A DNA stretch of 64,000 nt from Subtercola boreus (GTDB lineage: Bacteria; Actinomycetota; Actinomycetes; Actinomycetales; Microbacteriaceae), in assembly GCF_003399645.1 (NCBI RefSeq), contig NZ_NBXD01000020.1, forward strand, positions 84,719 to 148,718. Reading direction: 5' to 3'. Below are positions 1 through 10,006 of the stretch, piece after piece. Position 1 is the stretch's first letter, and each line of letters opens with the position of its first letter. Position numbers and translations under genes: made by a program. Under the pieces are notes generated by a model. The model did not search any database. It was not told where the DNA came from and saw only the letters and a list, made by a program, of their open reading frames with translations.

Positions 1-608
1 TGACGGCGACGGGTGCCGAGGGCGCCCGACGTGAGGAGCTGCTGCGCGCCCATGTGAAGGCTGTGCGCGAGCACATCACGGCGCTCGGCTCGAAGGGGTA
101 CTGGGCCGGGCTCGACGCGTCGCCCGAGCTGGTGGTTGCGTTCATCCCGAGCGAGTCGCTGATCTCGACAGCGATGGAGGCCGACCCGGGCATCATGGAC
201 TTCGCGTTCTCGCGCCGGGTGGCCCTGGTGTCACCGGTGACGCTGTGGTCGCTGCTGAAGACGGTGGCATTCAGCTGGCAGCAAGACGTACTGACGCACG
301 AGGCGAAGACGCTGTTCGACCTGAGCAAGGAGCTGTACTCACGCCTTGCGACGACGGCTGTGCACATTGAGAAGCTCGGCCGCACGATCGAACGCAGCGT
401 GCGGGACTACAACGCGTTCGTCGGCTCGTTCGAACGGCAGGTGTTCCCGACGGCGCGCAGACTGAACGCGCTCGACGAGTCGGTGGTGCTGAAGACCCTC
501 GAGCCGATCGAGGAGACGGCACGCCCGGTGACGGCCTTCGAACTGGTGGCCGAACTCGACATCGAGTCCGACCTGGCCAGCATCGACGACCCCCACCGTC
601 TCATCTGA
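1..608 (+). CDS. rmuC: RmuC family DNA recombination protein, C-terminal part
   Basis: The reading frame is open from the first complete codon (base 3), so the 5' end lies outside the window. RmuC proteins are coiled-coil proteins with a PD-(D/E)XK-like nuclease core that limit inversions at short inverted repeats. The visible part begins inside that core: it shows the family pattern of a His-Val-rich helix, the 'SKGYW' segment near residue 32, and the 'VVAFIPSES' strand, followed by a helical tail of about 120 residues ending in an acidic segment. The missing N-terminus would hold the membrane anchor or coiled coil. Family assignment comes from recognised motifs; function in this organism is inferred. 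Confidence 0.8.
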   Translation, partial: TATGAEGARREELLRAHVKAVREHITALGSKGYWAGLDASPELVVAFIPSESLISTAMEADPGIMDFAFSRRVALVSPVTLWSLLKTVAFSWQQDVLTHEAKTLFDLSKELYSRLATTAVHIEKLGRTIERSVRDYNAFVGSFERQVFPTARRLNALDESVVLKTLEPIEETARPVTAFELVAELDIESDLASIDDPHRLI

Positions 609-746
609 AGCCTGCCCGCTCGAACGGACACGAATCCGGGCCTCCCACCCCCTATCTGCGGCGCTTCATCGAAACCGGGTCGATTCTGTGACCGTGGCCC
701 GGTGATGAGCGGTACGCGCTCGCCCACTCCTCCCCCAGCAGAACCG

Positions 747-766
747 AATGGCTCGCTAGAGCCATT
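747..766 (-). terminator. hairpin spanning the glpX stop codon
   Basis: Two perfect 8-base arms (747-754 and 759-766) enclose a four-base loop that contains most of the glpX stop codon (756-758). On the minus strand the stem is built from the last glpX codons and the bases just after them. No T-tract follows, so it may be a 3'-end stabilising stem or a weak terminator rather than a classical intrinsic terminator. Confidence 0.4.
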
Positions 767-1745
767 TGTCAGCTATGTGGTCGGCCACGATGCGGCGGAT
801 GGTGCCCGAGTGCGAGCGCAGTACGATGCTCTCGGTACGGATGATCGGGCCCTTGCGCCGCACGCCGTTCACCAGCCCGCCGTCGGTCACGCCGGTCGCG
901 ACGAAGAACGTGTTGTCTGAGGAGACGAGGTCGTTCGCCTCGTAGACGTGGTCCATCAGAAGCCCGGCGTCGATGCCGCGCTGGCGCTCCTCATCGGAGC
1001 CCGGCTTGAGGATGCCCTGGATGAAGCCACCCAGCGCCTTGATCGCACACGCCGTGACGATTCCCTCGGGGCTGCCGCCGATGCCCACGCACATGTCGGT
1101 GCGCGTCTCGTAGCGCGCCGCGTTGATGCCCCCGGCCACATCGCCGTCGAGCATGAGACGCGTTCCGGCGCCCGCAGCGCGGATCTCTTCGATCAACTGG
1201 GCGTGCCGCGGACGGTCGAGTACCGCGATCTTCATCTCCGAGACATCCTTGCCCTTCGCCGCTGCGAGCGCCCGGATGTTCTCGCCGATCGGCTTGCGGA
1301 TGTCGACGACCCCGATGCCCTCGGGCCCCGTGACGATCTTGTCCATATAGAACACCGTCGACGCATCCAGCATCGTGCCGCGGTCGGCGACTGCCATCAC
1401 CGAGATCGCGTTGGGCCGGCCGGCCGCCGTCAGCGACGTGCCGTCGATCGGGTCGACCGCGATGTCGCACGCAGGACCCCGTCCGTTGCCGACGTGCTCG
1501 CCGTTGAACAGCATCGGCGCCTTGTCTTTCTCGCCCTCGCCGATGACGACGACCCCGTCGAAGTTGACCGTGCCGAGCAGGGCTCGCATCGCATCCACTG
1601 CAGCCCCGTCGGCGGCGAGCTTGTCGCCCTTGCCGATGAACGGCCAGGCCCGGATGGCTGCGGCCTCGGTCGCGCGCACCAGTTCGAGAGCGAGGTTCCG
1701 GTCGGGGTGTTCCAGCAGGATGGGAGGGGTGGAGTTGTCGGTCAC
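756..1745 (-). CDS. glpX: class II fructose-1,6-bisphosphatase (GlpX)
   Basis: Hydrolyses fructose-1,6-bisphosphate to fructose-6-phosphate, the committed step of gluconeogenesis; cytoplasmic. The 329-aa length is normal for actinobacterial GlpX. Visible motifs are 'VVIGEGEKD' near residue 66 and 'DIAVDPIDGTS' near residue 94, the metal/phosphate signature of the lithium-sensitive phosphatase superfamily, plus 'GGSPEGI' near residue 224 typical of GlpX. It is divergent from the class II aldolase gene, which starts 132 bases away on the other strand, so two enzymes acting on the same metabolite share an intergenic region. Assignment is confident. Confidence 0.96.
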   Translation of the reverse strand: MTDNSTPPILLEHPDRNLALELVRATEAAAIRAWPFIGKGDKLAADGAAVDAMRALLGTVNFDGVVVIGEGEKDKAPMLFNGEHVGNGRGPACDIAVDPIDGTSLTAAGRPNAISVMAVADRGTMLDASTVFYMDKIVTGPEGIGVVDIRKPIGENIRALAAAKGKDVSEMKIAVLDRPRHAQLIEEIRAAGAGTRLMLDGDVAGGINAARYETRTDMCVGIGGSPEGIVTACAIKALGGFIQGILKPGSDEERQRGIDAGLLMDHVYEANDLVSSDNTFFVATGVTDGGLVNGVRRKGPIIRTESIVLRSHSGTIRRIVADHIADKWL

Positions 1746-1877
1746 GGTGGATCCTTCTCTGTCTGTACCCGGGGCCGCTTCGCACCCGCTGTCTACAGGT
1801 TAGTGCGACAGCACCTCAGAGCGCCCGGCGAGGCCTCCCTCGCTATGCTGGAACCCGCACATCATCAAAGGAGAGTC

Positions 1878-2930
<1,053 letters not shown>

Positions 2931-2934
2931 CCCG

Positions 2935-4056
2935 GTGAGCGACGCCGAGAACCTGACGAGCGACGCCGACGATCCGGTGGCTACCGGCATCACCGGCGAC
3001 GCGGGGGGCGCCGGGCTCTCGGCCTACTCCGGGCACGGTTTCAACCCCTCCGGCGCCAACGACAGTTGGTCGAACCTGTACCTGCATGTTCCGCCGAACT
3101 CTCGGGTGCTCGACGTCGGTTGCTCGTCGGGAAACTTCGGCGAAGCTCTTGAGCGGCTGAAGGGCTGCACGGTCACCGGAGTCGACCTGGATGCGGCCGA
3201 CGTCGCCGAGGCGGCCACCAAGATCTCCCGCGCACTGGTGTTCGACATCACCACGGCACCGACGCTCGACGGGCTCGGCCTGTTCGACGTGGTCGTGTTC
3301 GCCGACGTTCTCGAGCACCTGGGCGATCCGCGGGAGGCGCTTCGTCGCATCCGTTCTCTTCTGGCGGAGGGCGGGTTCGTCGTCTTCTCCATCCCGAACA
3401 TGACGCATGCCTCTGTGCGCATAGACCTGCTGCGCGGCGAATTCGGATATACCCAGACCGGCATCCTCGACAAGACGCACGTGCACTTCTACGACCGCGC
3501 CGAGGTCGACGACATCTTCGCGAGCAGCGGGTTCACGGTGGTCGACGAGAACCCCGTCGTGTTCCCGTACCCCGACGCGATGCTCGAGACCGAGCTCGGC
3601 TCACTCGGCCTGCGGGTCGACGAAAGCGATCCGACGTTCTTCGATCTGCTCGCGAAGACGGATGCGAGCGTGCTGCAGTTCGTCGGCAAGGCCGTTCCGG
3701 ATGCGCGAGCCTCCGCGCCGCACACCAGGCAGCGCGAGTTCCCGCCCGAGGAGATCAACCGGGTGGTCGCGGACCTCGTCGCCCGTGCCGACACGGCTGA
3801 GGCGGCACAGGTCGAGCTGCAGGCGCAGACGGATGCTGCAACAGTCGACCTCGCCACAGCCCGTGCAGACGTGGCAGCGGCCGTCTCCCGTGCCGAGGCC
3901 GAACGCGAACGTGCCGACACCGAGCGTGCTCGCGCCGATGCGGAACAGACCCGCGCGGATGCGGCCCAGGCCGAGGTCGACCGCATCAGCGCCATCATCG
4001 CGGAACTGAAGCACAACCCCCTCCGCTTCGCCGCGAAGCGCCTCCGCCGCCCCTAG
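2935..4056 (+). CDS. SAM-dependent methyltransferase with C-terminal coiled coil
   Basis: A class I methyltransferase of the Methyltransf_23/UbiG-like type. Motif I 'VLDVGCSSGNFG' sits at about residues 58-69, with 'FADVLEHL' near residue 125 and 'ILDKTHVHFYD' further on, a pattern common in methyltransferases linked to polysaccharide or glycan loci. From about residue 275 the protein becomes a long Ala/Glu/Arg/Asp-rich coiled coil, then ends in a basic 'NPLRFAAKRLRRP' tail. GTG 2935 is chosen because it comes right after fba and precedes the conserved part; a later start is possible. The facing glycosyltransferase has a similar coiled-coil tail, suggesting both act in one cell-surface glycan process. 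Substrate unknown. Confidence 0.75.
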   Translation: MSDAENLTSDADDPVATGITGDAGGAGLSAYSGHGFNPSGANDSWSNLYLHVPPNSRVLDVGCSSGNFGEALERLKGCTVTGVDLDAADVAEAATKISRALVFDITTAPTLDGLGLFDVVVFADVLEHLGDPREALRRIRSLLAEGGFVVFSIPNMTHASVRIDLLRGEFGYTQTGILDKTHVHFYDRAEVDDIFASSGFTVVDENPVVFPYPDAMLETELGSLGLRVDESDPTFFDLLAKTDASVLQFVGKAVPDARASAPHTRQREFPPEEINRVVADLVARADTAEAAQVELQAQTDAATVDLATARADVAAAVSRAEAERERADTERARADAEQTRADAAQAEVDRISAIIAELKHNPLRFAAKRLRRP

Positions 4057-4124
4057 CGTTCTCCCGCACCTCCGATCCCCCGGGCGTGCGCCGCGCGCCC
4101 CTCCCGTGCGCGCCGACCCTTCCA

Positions 4125-4188
4125 CCCGCGCGCCACTCGGCCCGCGCGCCACTCGGCCCGCGCGCCACTCGGCCCGCGCGCCACTCGG
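4125..4188. repeat. four tandem 16-bp repeats
   Basis: Four identical, adjacent copies of a 16-base unit (CCCGCGCGCCACTCGG) at 4125, 4141, 4157 and 4173. They lie in the 475-base spacer between the convergent methyltransferase and glycosyltransferase genes, just before two palindromes. The unit is not a multiple of three and nothing suggests translation. Perfect identity implies recent slippage. Confidence 0.9.
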
Positions 4189-4196
4189 CCGCCGCA

Positions 4197-4246
4197 TTTT
4201 GCGCAAAAGCACCCAACGCAGCCCGTTTGGGTGCTTTTGCGCAAAA
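4197..4246. repeat. long palindrome, copy A (20-bp arms)
   Basis: A perfect 20-base inverted repeat: left arm 4197-4216, right arm 4227-4246, loop of 10 bases. Each arm contains the self-complementary 12-mer TTTTGCGCAAAA, so the element has palindromes nested in a palindrome. Its A/T-rich arms stand out from the very G+C-rich spacer. It could act as a bidirectional transcription stop for the two convergent genes or belong to a dispersed repeat family; a second near-copy follows at 4307. Confidence 0.85.
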
Positions 4247-4306
4247 CGGATGGCCACGAGGATGCCGGAGGGTGCACGGCGGGCCGCAGCGCGGCGCCCC
4301 GGTCGC

Positions 4307-4358
4307 ATTTTGCGCAAAAGCACCAAACGCAATCCGTTTGGGTGCTTTTGCGCAAAAT
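4307..4358. repeat. long palindrome, copy B (18-bp arms)
   Basis: A near-copy of the palindrome at 4197-4246: perfect 18-base arms at 4307-4324 and 4341-4358 around a 16-base centre that differs at a few positions. The TTTTGCGCAAAA core and the GCACC/GGTGC step are the same. The roughly 60 bases between copies are unrelated G+C-rich sequence. The rest of the spacer up to 4531 is low-complexity G/C sequence in which I see no gene. Confidence 0.85.
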
Positions 4359-4531
4359 GGGGCGGCGCTTGAGACGCGGGAGGGCGCAGGGACGCGGGGC
4401 GGGGCACGGCGGCGAGGGCGCCGCGGGTCGCGGCAAGGCACGGGCGCGCGGTGGGGTGCGCGGGCCCGGGCGCCAGGGGTGCGGGCGAGCCGGGCGCGGG
4501 CGCAAGGGCGCGGGCGCTAGGGGCGCGGGCG

Positions 4532-6001
4532 CTAGGGGCGCTTTGCGCCCCGGCGGCGCGTCATGGCGCGCAGGGGGGCCGTGACACGCCAGGAGGTGCT
4601 CGCCTCGAGGGTGCGTACGCGCTCGCGCAGCTCCGCTTCGGTTTGGGCGCGCTGCTGCAGGGAGAGTTGCAGCGCGGCGTCGTTCTCGCGTTCCAGCGCC
4701 GCGGCCGCCTCGGCCGCGGCCTCCGCAGCATCCCGCGCCGCCTGCCGGGCGCCGATGATGCGCTCGGCGTCGGCTGCGTGGTAGGGAGCGACGCAGAACG
4801 CCACGAGGGCGCGAGCGGCGCTCTCCCAGTGCAACTCGGGGGCGAACGCCTGAACCTGTGCGCGAGCATCCGTCGCCGCCGACTCGTCGTAGAGCAGGCG
4901 CTCGATGGACGCCTCGAGCCCCGCCTGGTCGCCCGGCGCGACGACCGCGCCGAGGCCCCGCTCGACGATGGCCGCCTCGAAGGCGTCGCCCGCCGAGTTG
5001 ACGATCGGCAGCCCGGCCCAGATGTAGTCGAGCAGGCGCGTGCGGAAACTGAACGACGTCTCGAGGTGGTCGAGGTGCGTGCTCACGCCCAGGTCGGCGT
5101 CGAGGAAGTAGTTGGCACGATCGGCGTGTGGAACCCACACTTCGTTGAAGAAGACGTGCCGCCCCAGAACGCCGAGCTCATCGGCGAGCGCGATCGAGTC
5201 GGTGGCGATGCGCATGGTCGCGTGCGCGGGATTCGCGTGCTGGGTCGCCAGGAAGAACAGCCGGATGTCGGCATGCCGCTCGCTGAGCGCAGCCACCGCT
5301 CGGATGAGGGTGAGCGGGTCGAACCAGTCGTAGATGCCGCCACCCCAGAGGAGGATCTTGTCGTCTTGGCCGATACCTTCGACGGCGCCCCGGATGCCCG
5401 TCCCGGTTCGCTGGGGCGCATCGCCGTCGACCCCGAACGGAACGATGTCGATCAGGTTGCGAAGCGACGGGTCGGAGCGGTAGGTCTGGGGGTTCAGGCG
5501 CCCCATCGAGCTGAGCTGCCCGATCCACATGTCGCGCTGCTTCTCCGACGCGCAGATGAAGTAGTCGGAGTAGCGCAGCATGTCGTTGACGGCCCCGACC
5601 GTCCAGGCGGCCCCGAGATCCTGATCGGTCGACTCGATGTAGAGGCCCTGCTGCAGTTGCTCGAGCAGAAAGGGGTCGTAGAGGTCGGAGACGACGATCA
5701 CATCGATGTCGAGCACCTCGGGCATCATCGTGAAGATGGGGCTCTGGACGATCGCGACATCGGCCCAGCGCAGGTGCTCCAGCAGGCGCTCCCCGTTCGC
5801 CACCTCGATGAGGAAGTCATCGCTCCGGAGGTCGGCCGTCACGTGGGCCACGAGCCGCACCTCGGCCACGGGAGACAGCTGCTGGGCGAAACGCAGGGCC
5901 CGGATGCCGGGGCCCGCCATCCGCTCGCCCAGAACGTCGGTCGTGTAGATGACGACCTTGGTTCGAGCGCCCCCGGGCTTCACGGACTCTGCAAGGTTCA
6001 T
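4532..6001 (-). CDS. GT4-like glycosyltransferase with C-terminal coiled coil
   Basis: A GT-B fold glycosyltransferase of 489 aa. The N-terminal half opens with 'KVVIYTTDVLGERMAGPGIRA' (a stretch of the donor/acceptor domain), and the middle holds 'ILLWGGGIYDWFDP', a signature of one GT4 subgroup; the 'ETSFSFRTRLLDYIWAGLP' segment near residue 340 matches the nucleotide-sugar site. Residues from about 420 form an Ala/Glu-rich coiled coil that ends in 'TSWRVTAPLR', a tail often seen in glycan-assembly glycosyltransferases. It faces the methyltransferase with a similar tail. Probably makes an extracellular polysaccharide or wall glycan; sugar and acceptor unknown. Confidence 0.8.
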   Translation of the reverse strand: MNLAESVKPGGARTKVVIYTTDVLGERMAGPGIRALRFAQQLSPVAEVRLVAHVTADLRSDDFLIEVANGERLLEHLRWADVAIVQSPIFTMMPEVLDIDVIVVSDLYDPFLLEQLQQGLYIESTDQDLGAAWTVGAVNDMLRYSDYFICASEKQRDMWIGQLSSMGRLNPQTYRSDPSLRNLIDIVPFGVDGDAPQRTGTGIRGAVEGIGQDDKILLWGGGIYDWFDPLTLIRAVAALSERHADIRLFFLATQHANPAHATMRIATDSIALADELGVLGRHVFFNEVWVPHADRANYFLDADLGVSTHLDHLETSFSFRTRLLDYIWAGLPIVNSAGDAFEAAIVERGLGAVVAPGDQAGLEASIERLLYDESAATDARAQVQAFAPELHWESAARALVAFCVAPYHAADAERIIGARQAARDAAEAAAEAAAALERENDAALQLSLQQRAQTEAELRERVRTLEASTSWRVTAPLRAMTRRRGAKRP

Positions 6002-6079
6002 GCTGTTAGCCTTTCAACGGTGCATCGGCGCGTTCGATGATCACTTGTCGCGATCACGCCCCCGAACAGAAATCCTCTC

Positions 6080-6700
6080 ATGGTAGACAACAGGCCGAAG
6101 CCGAAGTACGGAGAACTCGCCCCCGAGGGCTGGGAGTGGAAGCCCCCGGCTCCGCCCGCGGGTTCCGACGTTCCCGTACCGGCCGCGGCGGGTGGAGACG
6201 GCCAGGCGCCCGTCGGTCAGCCCGGTGCCGGCGTGCCGCCGCACGGTCCGACCGCCCCCTACAGCGCCGCGGCCCGCTCAGGGTATGGCGCAGGCGCCCA
6301 GGGCGCCGGTTCGTCACCCACGTTCAAGCTCGGCGACGCGATCGCGACCGGCGCTCTGCTGTTCATCGGCGTGCTGGTCTCTGCCAGCATGATCCCGGCG
6401 CTCTTCGACTTCACCACCGTGCTGGCACAGGCGGCAGCGTTGCAGGGCTACAGCGACTTCTCCGCGTCGAGCACCACCCAGAGCGTCGGAATCGGCGTGG
6501 GCGTGGCGACGATCATCCTGAACCTGCTCTCGATCGTGCTGTCGGTGCGGCGGGTTCAGCGGCGCAGGGTGGCGTTCTTCATTCCACTGATCTTCGGAGC
6601 CGTGACCTTCGCGCTCTGGATCGGCGCCATCACGTTCGCGTTCTGCAACGACCCCGGTTTCGTACAGAGCCTCACCTCGACGGTCGCGCCGACGCCGTAG
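6080..6700 (+). CDS. small membrane protein, DUF6264-like
   Basis: A 206-aa protein with a Pro/Gly/Ala-rich cytoplasmic N-terminal region (about residues 1-88), then three hydrophobic segments near residues 93-115, 137-155 and 170-192. A 'YGELAPEGWEWKPP' opening is typical of a family of Microbacteriaceae membrane proteins that I believe is DUF6264; this is from memory. It is divergent from the glycosyltransferase gene. No enzymatic motif is visible and the role is unknown. Confidence 0.7.
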   Translation: MVDNRPKPKYGELAPEGWEWKPPAPPAGSDVPVPAAAGGDGQAPVGQPGAGVPPHGPTAPYSAAARSGYGAGAQGAGSSPTFKLGDAIATGALLFIGVLVSASMIPALFDFTTVLAQAAALQGYSDFSASSTTQSVGIGVGVATIILNLLSIVLSVRRVQRRRVAFFIPLIFGAVTFALWIGAITFAFCNDPGFVQSLTSTVAPTP

Positions 6701-6733
6701 CACCGGGCGTCAGGGCCTCAGGGAGTCAGGGCC

Positions 6734-7792
6734 TCAGCTTCGACGGCCGCCGAGGGCACGGGCGTCCTGCGACCCGGTCGAGCTCTGTCGCAGCTCTTTC
6801 GGCAGCGAGAAGATGAGGTCTTCTTCGGCCGTCTGCACGGTCTCGATGTCGCCGTAGCCGGCACCGGCGAGGTCGTCGAGCAGCTCCTGCACGAGAACCT
6901 CGGGAACGGATGCACCGGAGGTCACTCCGACCGTGTTCACGCCGTCGAGCCACTCCTGCTTCACCTCGTGGGCGTAGTCGACGCGGTAGGCGGCCTTCGC
7001 GCCGTACTCGAGGGCGACCTCGACGAGGCGCACCGAGTTGGAGGAGTTCGCTGAACCGACGACGATCACTAGGTCGCTGCCCGCGGCGACCTTTTTGATG
7101 GCGACCTGGCGGTTCTGCGTGGCGTAGCAGATGTCGTCGCTCGGCGGGTCTTGCAGGTTGGGGAACCGAGCGCGCAGGCGCCGCACGGTCTCCATGGTCT
7201 CGTCGACGCTCAGAGTGGTCTGCGACAGCCAGACGACGCGATCGGGGTCGCGGACGACGATGGTGTCGGCCTCGTCGGGGCTGCCGACGAGCGTGGTGTG
7301 TTCGGGGGCCTCCCCCGCCGTTCCCTCGACCTCTTCGTGGCCCTCGTGGCCGATCAGCAGGATCTCGAAGTCGTCACGGGCGAAGCGCACGGCTTCACGG
7401 TGAACCTTGGTGACGAGCGGGCAGGTCGCGTCGATGGCCTGGAGGTTGCGGTCGGCGGCGCCCTGTACGACGGCGGGTGAGACGCCGTGGGCGCTGAAGA
7501 CGACGTGCGAGCCCGCGGGGACCTCGTCGACCTCGTCGACGAAGATGGCACCCTGCTTCTCGAGAGTGGAGACGACGTGCACGTTGTGCACGATCTGCTT
7601 GCGCACGTAGACCGGCGCGCCGAAGCGCTCCAGGGCCTTCTCGACGGCGACCACCGCTCGGTCGACGCCTGCGCAGTAGCCCCGGGGTGCGGCGAGCAGT
7701 ACCCGTTTCGCGCCGGTGACGGGGGTATCCTTTAGCCTGTTGCGTACGCCGGGAATCCTCGGCATCGGCAGACTGACGGTTGCGTTGCTCAC
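6734..7792 (-). CDS. ispH: 4-hydroxy-3-methylbut-2-enyl diphosphate reductase
   Basis: Last enzyme of the MEP isoprenoid pathway, an Fe-S protein that reduces HMBPP to IPP and DMAPP. The three cluster-ligand cysteines are visible in '[12 protein letters not shown]', '[11 protein letters not shown]' and '[11 protein letters not shown]', and 'VGSANSSNS' marks the substrate-binding region. 352 aa is slightly long because of an N-terminal extension of about 25 residues. The start is GTG 7792, only 24 bases from the divergent xseA start, so the promoters of the two genes must overlap or lie inside the opposite coding regions. Confidence 0.97.
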   Translation of the reverse strand: MSNATVSLPMPRIPGVRNRLKDTPVTGAKRVLLAAPRGYCAGVDRAVVAVEKALERFGAPVYVRKQIVHNVHVVSTLEKQGAIFVDEVDEVPAGSHVVFSAHGVSPAVVQGAADRNLQAIDATCPLVTKVHREAVRFARDDFEILLIGHEGHEEVEGTAGEAPEHTTLVGSPDEADTIVVRDPDRVVWLSQTTLSVDETMETVRRLRARFPNLQDPPSDDICYATQNRQVAIKKVAAGSDLVIVVGSANSSNSVRLVEVALEYGAKAAYRVDYAHEVKQEWLDGVNTVGVTSGASVPEVLVQELLDDLAGAGYGDIETVQTAEEDLIFSLPKELRQSSTGSQDARALGGRRS

Positions 7793-7816
7793 CGGTTCAT
7801 TCTACGTGCTGGAGGT

Positions 7817-9067
7817 ATGCGCTTGGCCGTTGCGTTCGATGCGAGCGGTGCGCCGACCCTCGAGAACCCCTGGTCCGTCGGTGTCTTCTCGGGCAAGATC
7901 AAGGGCTATGTCGAGCGTCTCGGCACGGCCTGGGTCGAGGGCGAGATCACCCAGTGGGGGGTCAGCGGCGGCAACGTCTACGGCAAACTGAAAGACCTCA
8001 CCGACGAGGTCACGGTGGGCTTCACAGTCTGGTCGTCGGTGAAGGGCAGGCTGCCCACCGACCTGAAACAGGGCGATCGTGTGATCGCTCTGGTCAAGCC
8101 CACCTACTGGTTGAAGGCCGGTTCGCTCTCGATGCAGGTCTTCGAGATGCGCCACGTGGGGCTCGGCGACCTGCTCGAGCGGCTCGAGCGGCTGAAGCGG
8201 CAGCTGGCCTCCGAGGGGCTGTTCGACGTCGCGCGCAAGAAACCCCTGCCGTTCCTGCCCGGTTGCATCGGGCTGATCACGGGTAAAGACAGCGACGCCG
8301 AGAAAGACGTGCTGCGCAACGCCCAGTTGCGCTGGCCGTCGGTGTCGTTCCGCGTCGTGCACGCGGCGGTGCAGGGCGACAGGGTTCCGCGCGAGGTGGC
8401 GGCCGCGATCTCCCGGCTGGATGCCGACCCCGAGGTCGACGTGATCATCGTGGCCCGCGGGGGCGGCGACTTTCAGAACCTGCTGGGGTTCAGCGACGAG
8501 AGCGTCGTGCGGGCAGCTGCGGCCTGCGTGACACCCCTGGTGTCGGCGATCGGGCACGAGGCCGACAGGCCGCTGCTCGACGAGGTCGCCGACCTGCGGG
8601 CATCCACCCCCACCGATGCGGCGAAGCGCGTCGTTCCCGACGTCTCCGAAGAGCTGAACCGGGTCGAGCAGGCCCGGGCGAGGCTCAGCCTTCGTGTGAC
8701 CGCCTACGTGCGCGGCGAGATCGACCGCATCGAGCAGGTGCGTTCACGGCCCGTTCTCGCGGAGGCCGACTGGATCGTCACGTCGCGGGCCGAAGACCTC
8801 ACCCGGTACGTGGCACGCGGCGTGGAGCTGCTGAACCGCGTGCTCGAGCGGGCCGGCACGGGCACGAGCGAACTGAGCGCGCGCCTGCGTGCCCTTTCAC
8901 CACAGAGCACGCTCGACCGCGGGTACGCCATCGTGCAGGCGGCCGATCGCGGCATCGTGAGACGGGCGACGGATGCTCCCGCCGATGCCTCCCTCACAAT
9001 CACCCTTGCCGAGGGAAGTCTCACAGCCCGCTCGGAGGGGGAGCTTGCAAACCCCGCGCGCGGATAG
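7817..9067 (+). CDS. xseA: exodeoxyribonuclease VII large subunit
   Basis: Catalytic subunit of exonuclease VII, which degrades single-stranded DNA from both ends. The N-terminal OB-fold covers about residues 15-110 ('[20 protein letters not shown]'), followed by the catalytic region with '[14 protein letters not shown]', '[19 protein letters not shown]' and '[19 protein letters not shown]', then a shortened coiled-coil tail. GGAGG lies directly against ATG 7817, which is unusually close; TTG 7823 would have ideal spacing and is a realistic alternative start. xseB follows after ten bases. Confidence 0.96.
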   Translation: MRLAVAFDASGAPTLENPWSVGVFSGKIKGYVERLGTAWVEGEITQWGVSGGNVYGKLKDLTDEVTVGFTVWSSVKGRLPTDLKQGDRVIALVKPTYWLKAGSLSMQVFEMRHVGLGDLLERLERLKRQLASEGLFDVARKKPLPFLPGCIGLITGKDSDAEKDVLRNAQLRWPSVSFRVVHAAVQGDRVPREVAAAISRLDADPEVDVIIVARGGGDFQNLLGFSDESVVRAAAACVTPLVSAIGHEADRPLLDEVADLRASTPTDAAKRVVPDVSEELNRVEQARARLSLRVTAYVRGEIDRIEQVRSRPVLAEADWIVTSRAEDLTRYVARGVELLNRVLERAGTGTSELSARLRALSPQSTLDRGYAIVQAADRGIVRRATDAPADASLTITLAEGSLTARSEGELANPARG

Positions 9068-9077
9068 GATTGTGGGC

Positions 9078-9344
9078 ATGCCGAACCCCTCTGCTGAACC
9101 ACGCGTGCGCCCGGAGACGAGTGCGCTCAGCTACGAGGAGGCACGCGACGAACTCGTGCAGGTCGTCAGCGAACTGGAGCGGGGGGCATCCACCCTCGAG
9201 CAGTCGCTCGCCCTGTGGGAACGCGGCGAGGCCCTCGCGGCCCGCTGCGAGGAATGGCTGATCGGCGCGAAGACACGTCTCGATGCGGCGCGTGCGGCTG
9301 CCGGCAAGCCTGCGGCTGCCCCTTCGCGAACGGCGGCGGAGTAG
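9078..9344 (+). CDS. xseB: exodeoxyribonuclease VII small subunit
   Basis: An 88-aa partner of XseA. It contains the family core '[18 protein letters not shown]' and '[22 protein letters not shown]', which forms the helical hairpins that bind the XseA coiled coil. The start is ATG 9078, ten bases after the xseA stop; an upstream in-frame extension overlaps xseA and is rejected. The C-terminal Ala/Pro-rich tail is variable in the family. Operonic with xseA and the DUF4245 gene. Confidence 0.95.
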   Translation: MPNPSAEPRVRPETSALSYEEARDELVQVVSELERGASTLEQSLALWERGEALAARCEEWLIGAKTRLDAARAAAGKPAAAPSRTAAE

Positions 9345-9346
9345 GC

Positions 9347-10006
9347 GTGGCCCAGAAACCCCCGCGCGTCGTCGCCGAACTCGGCCGCCCCGAGACGCTC
9401 GAAGAGACCACAGCCCGAAAGGCCGAGCAGTCGCGCAAGTACCGCGCGAACAAAACAATCAACAACCTCTGGTTGTCGCTGATCGTCTGCGTCGGTGTGG
9501 TGATCGTGATCGTGCTGCTCGTTCCACGCAACGACAGCTCGCAGTTGCAGTCGATCGACTACCGCTCTGTCGCGGCGAGCGCCCAGGCCTCGCTGCCGGT
9601 GCCCGTCGCGGTTCCCGACCTGCCCTCGGGGTGGAGCTCGAACGCCGCCGAGATCCGGTCGGGTACCGACGGGATCGCGTACTGGTACATCGGCCTCCTG
9701 TCGCCGACCAGCACCTTCGTCGCTCTCTCTCAGGGCGTCGATGCGAACGACAGCTGGCTCTCCGACCAGATGCACGACACGGCCGCGTCGTCGACGATCG
9801 CGATCGACGGCATCCAGTGGACCGTCTACGACAACCGCACCAGCCGCCAGGATGTCGGCAACGTGAAGTACGCCCTGACCACGACCTCCGGGCGCAGCAC
9901 CTACGTGCTGTACGGAACGGCCACCGACAATGACTTCCGGCTCGTCGCCTCCTCCATCACCGCCAACGTCGCCGCCCAGCCGAGCGAGGGAGCCCCAGCG
10001 AAGTGA
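9347..10006 (+). CDS. DUF4245 membrane-anchored protein
   Basis: A 219-aa protein of the actinobacterial DUF4245 family. A charged cytoplasmic N-terminus with 'RKYRANKTINNLW' leads into one membrane helix near residues 44-62; the rest, about 155 residues, is predicted outside the membrane and contains the family's 'LPSGWSSNAAEIR' segment. Starts at GTG two bases after xseB and overlaps the carbonic anhydrase start by four bases (GTGA), so it is cotranslated. Function unknown; the neighbourhood (xseAB, fumC) is typical for the family. Confidence 0.88.
   Translation: MAQKPPRVVAELGRPETLEETTARKAEQSRKYRANKTINNLWLSLIVCVGVVIVIVLLVPRNDSSQLQSIDYRSVAASAQASLPVPVAVPDLPSGWSSNAAEIRSGTDGIAYWYIGLLSPTSTFVALSQGVDANDSWLSDQMHDTAASSTIAIDGIQWTVYDNRTSRQDVGNVKYALTTTSGRSTYVLYGTATDNDFRLVASSITANVAAQPSEGAPAK

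Noticed and set aside
948..1877. A long N-terminal extension of the aldolase
   Set aside because: It is open only because of G+C bias, lies antisense to the clearly real glpX and a good ribosome-binding site precedes ATG 1878.
4053..5138. Arg/Pro-rich minus-strand frame covering the palindromes
   Set aside because: Pure composition effect over the repeat-rich spacer and the end of the glycosyltransferase gene; no ribosome-binding site or domain.
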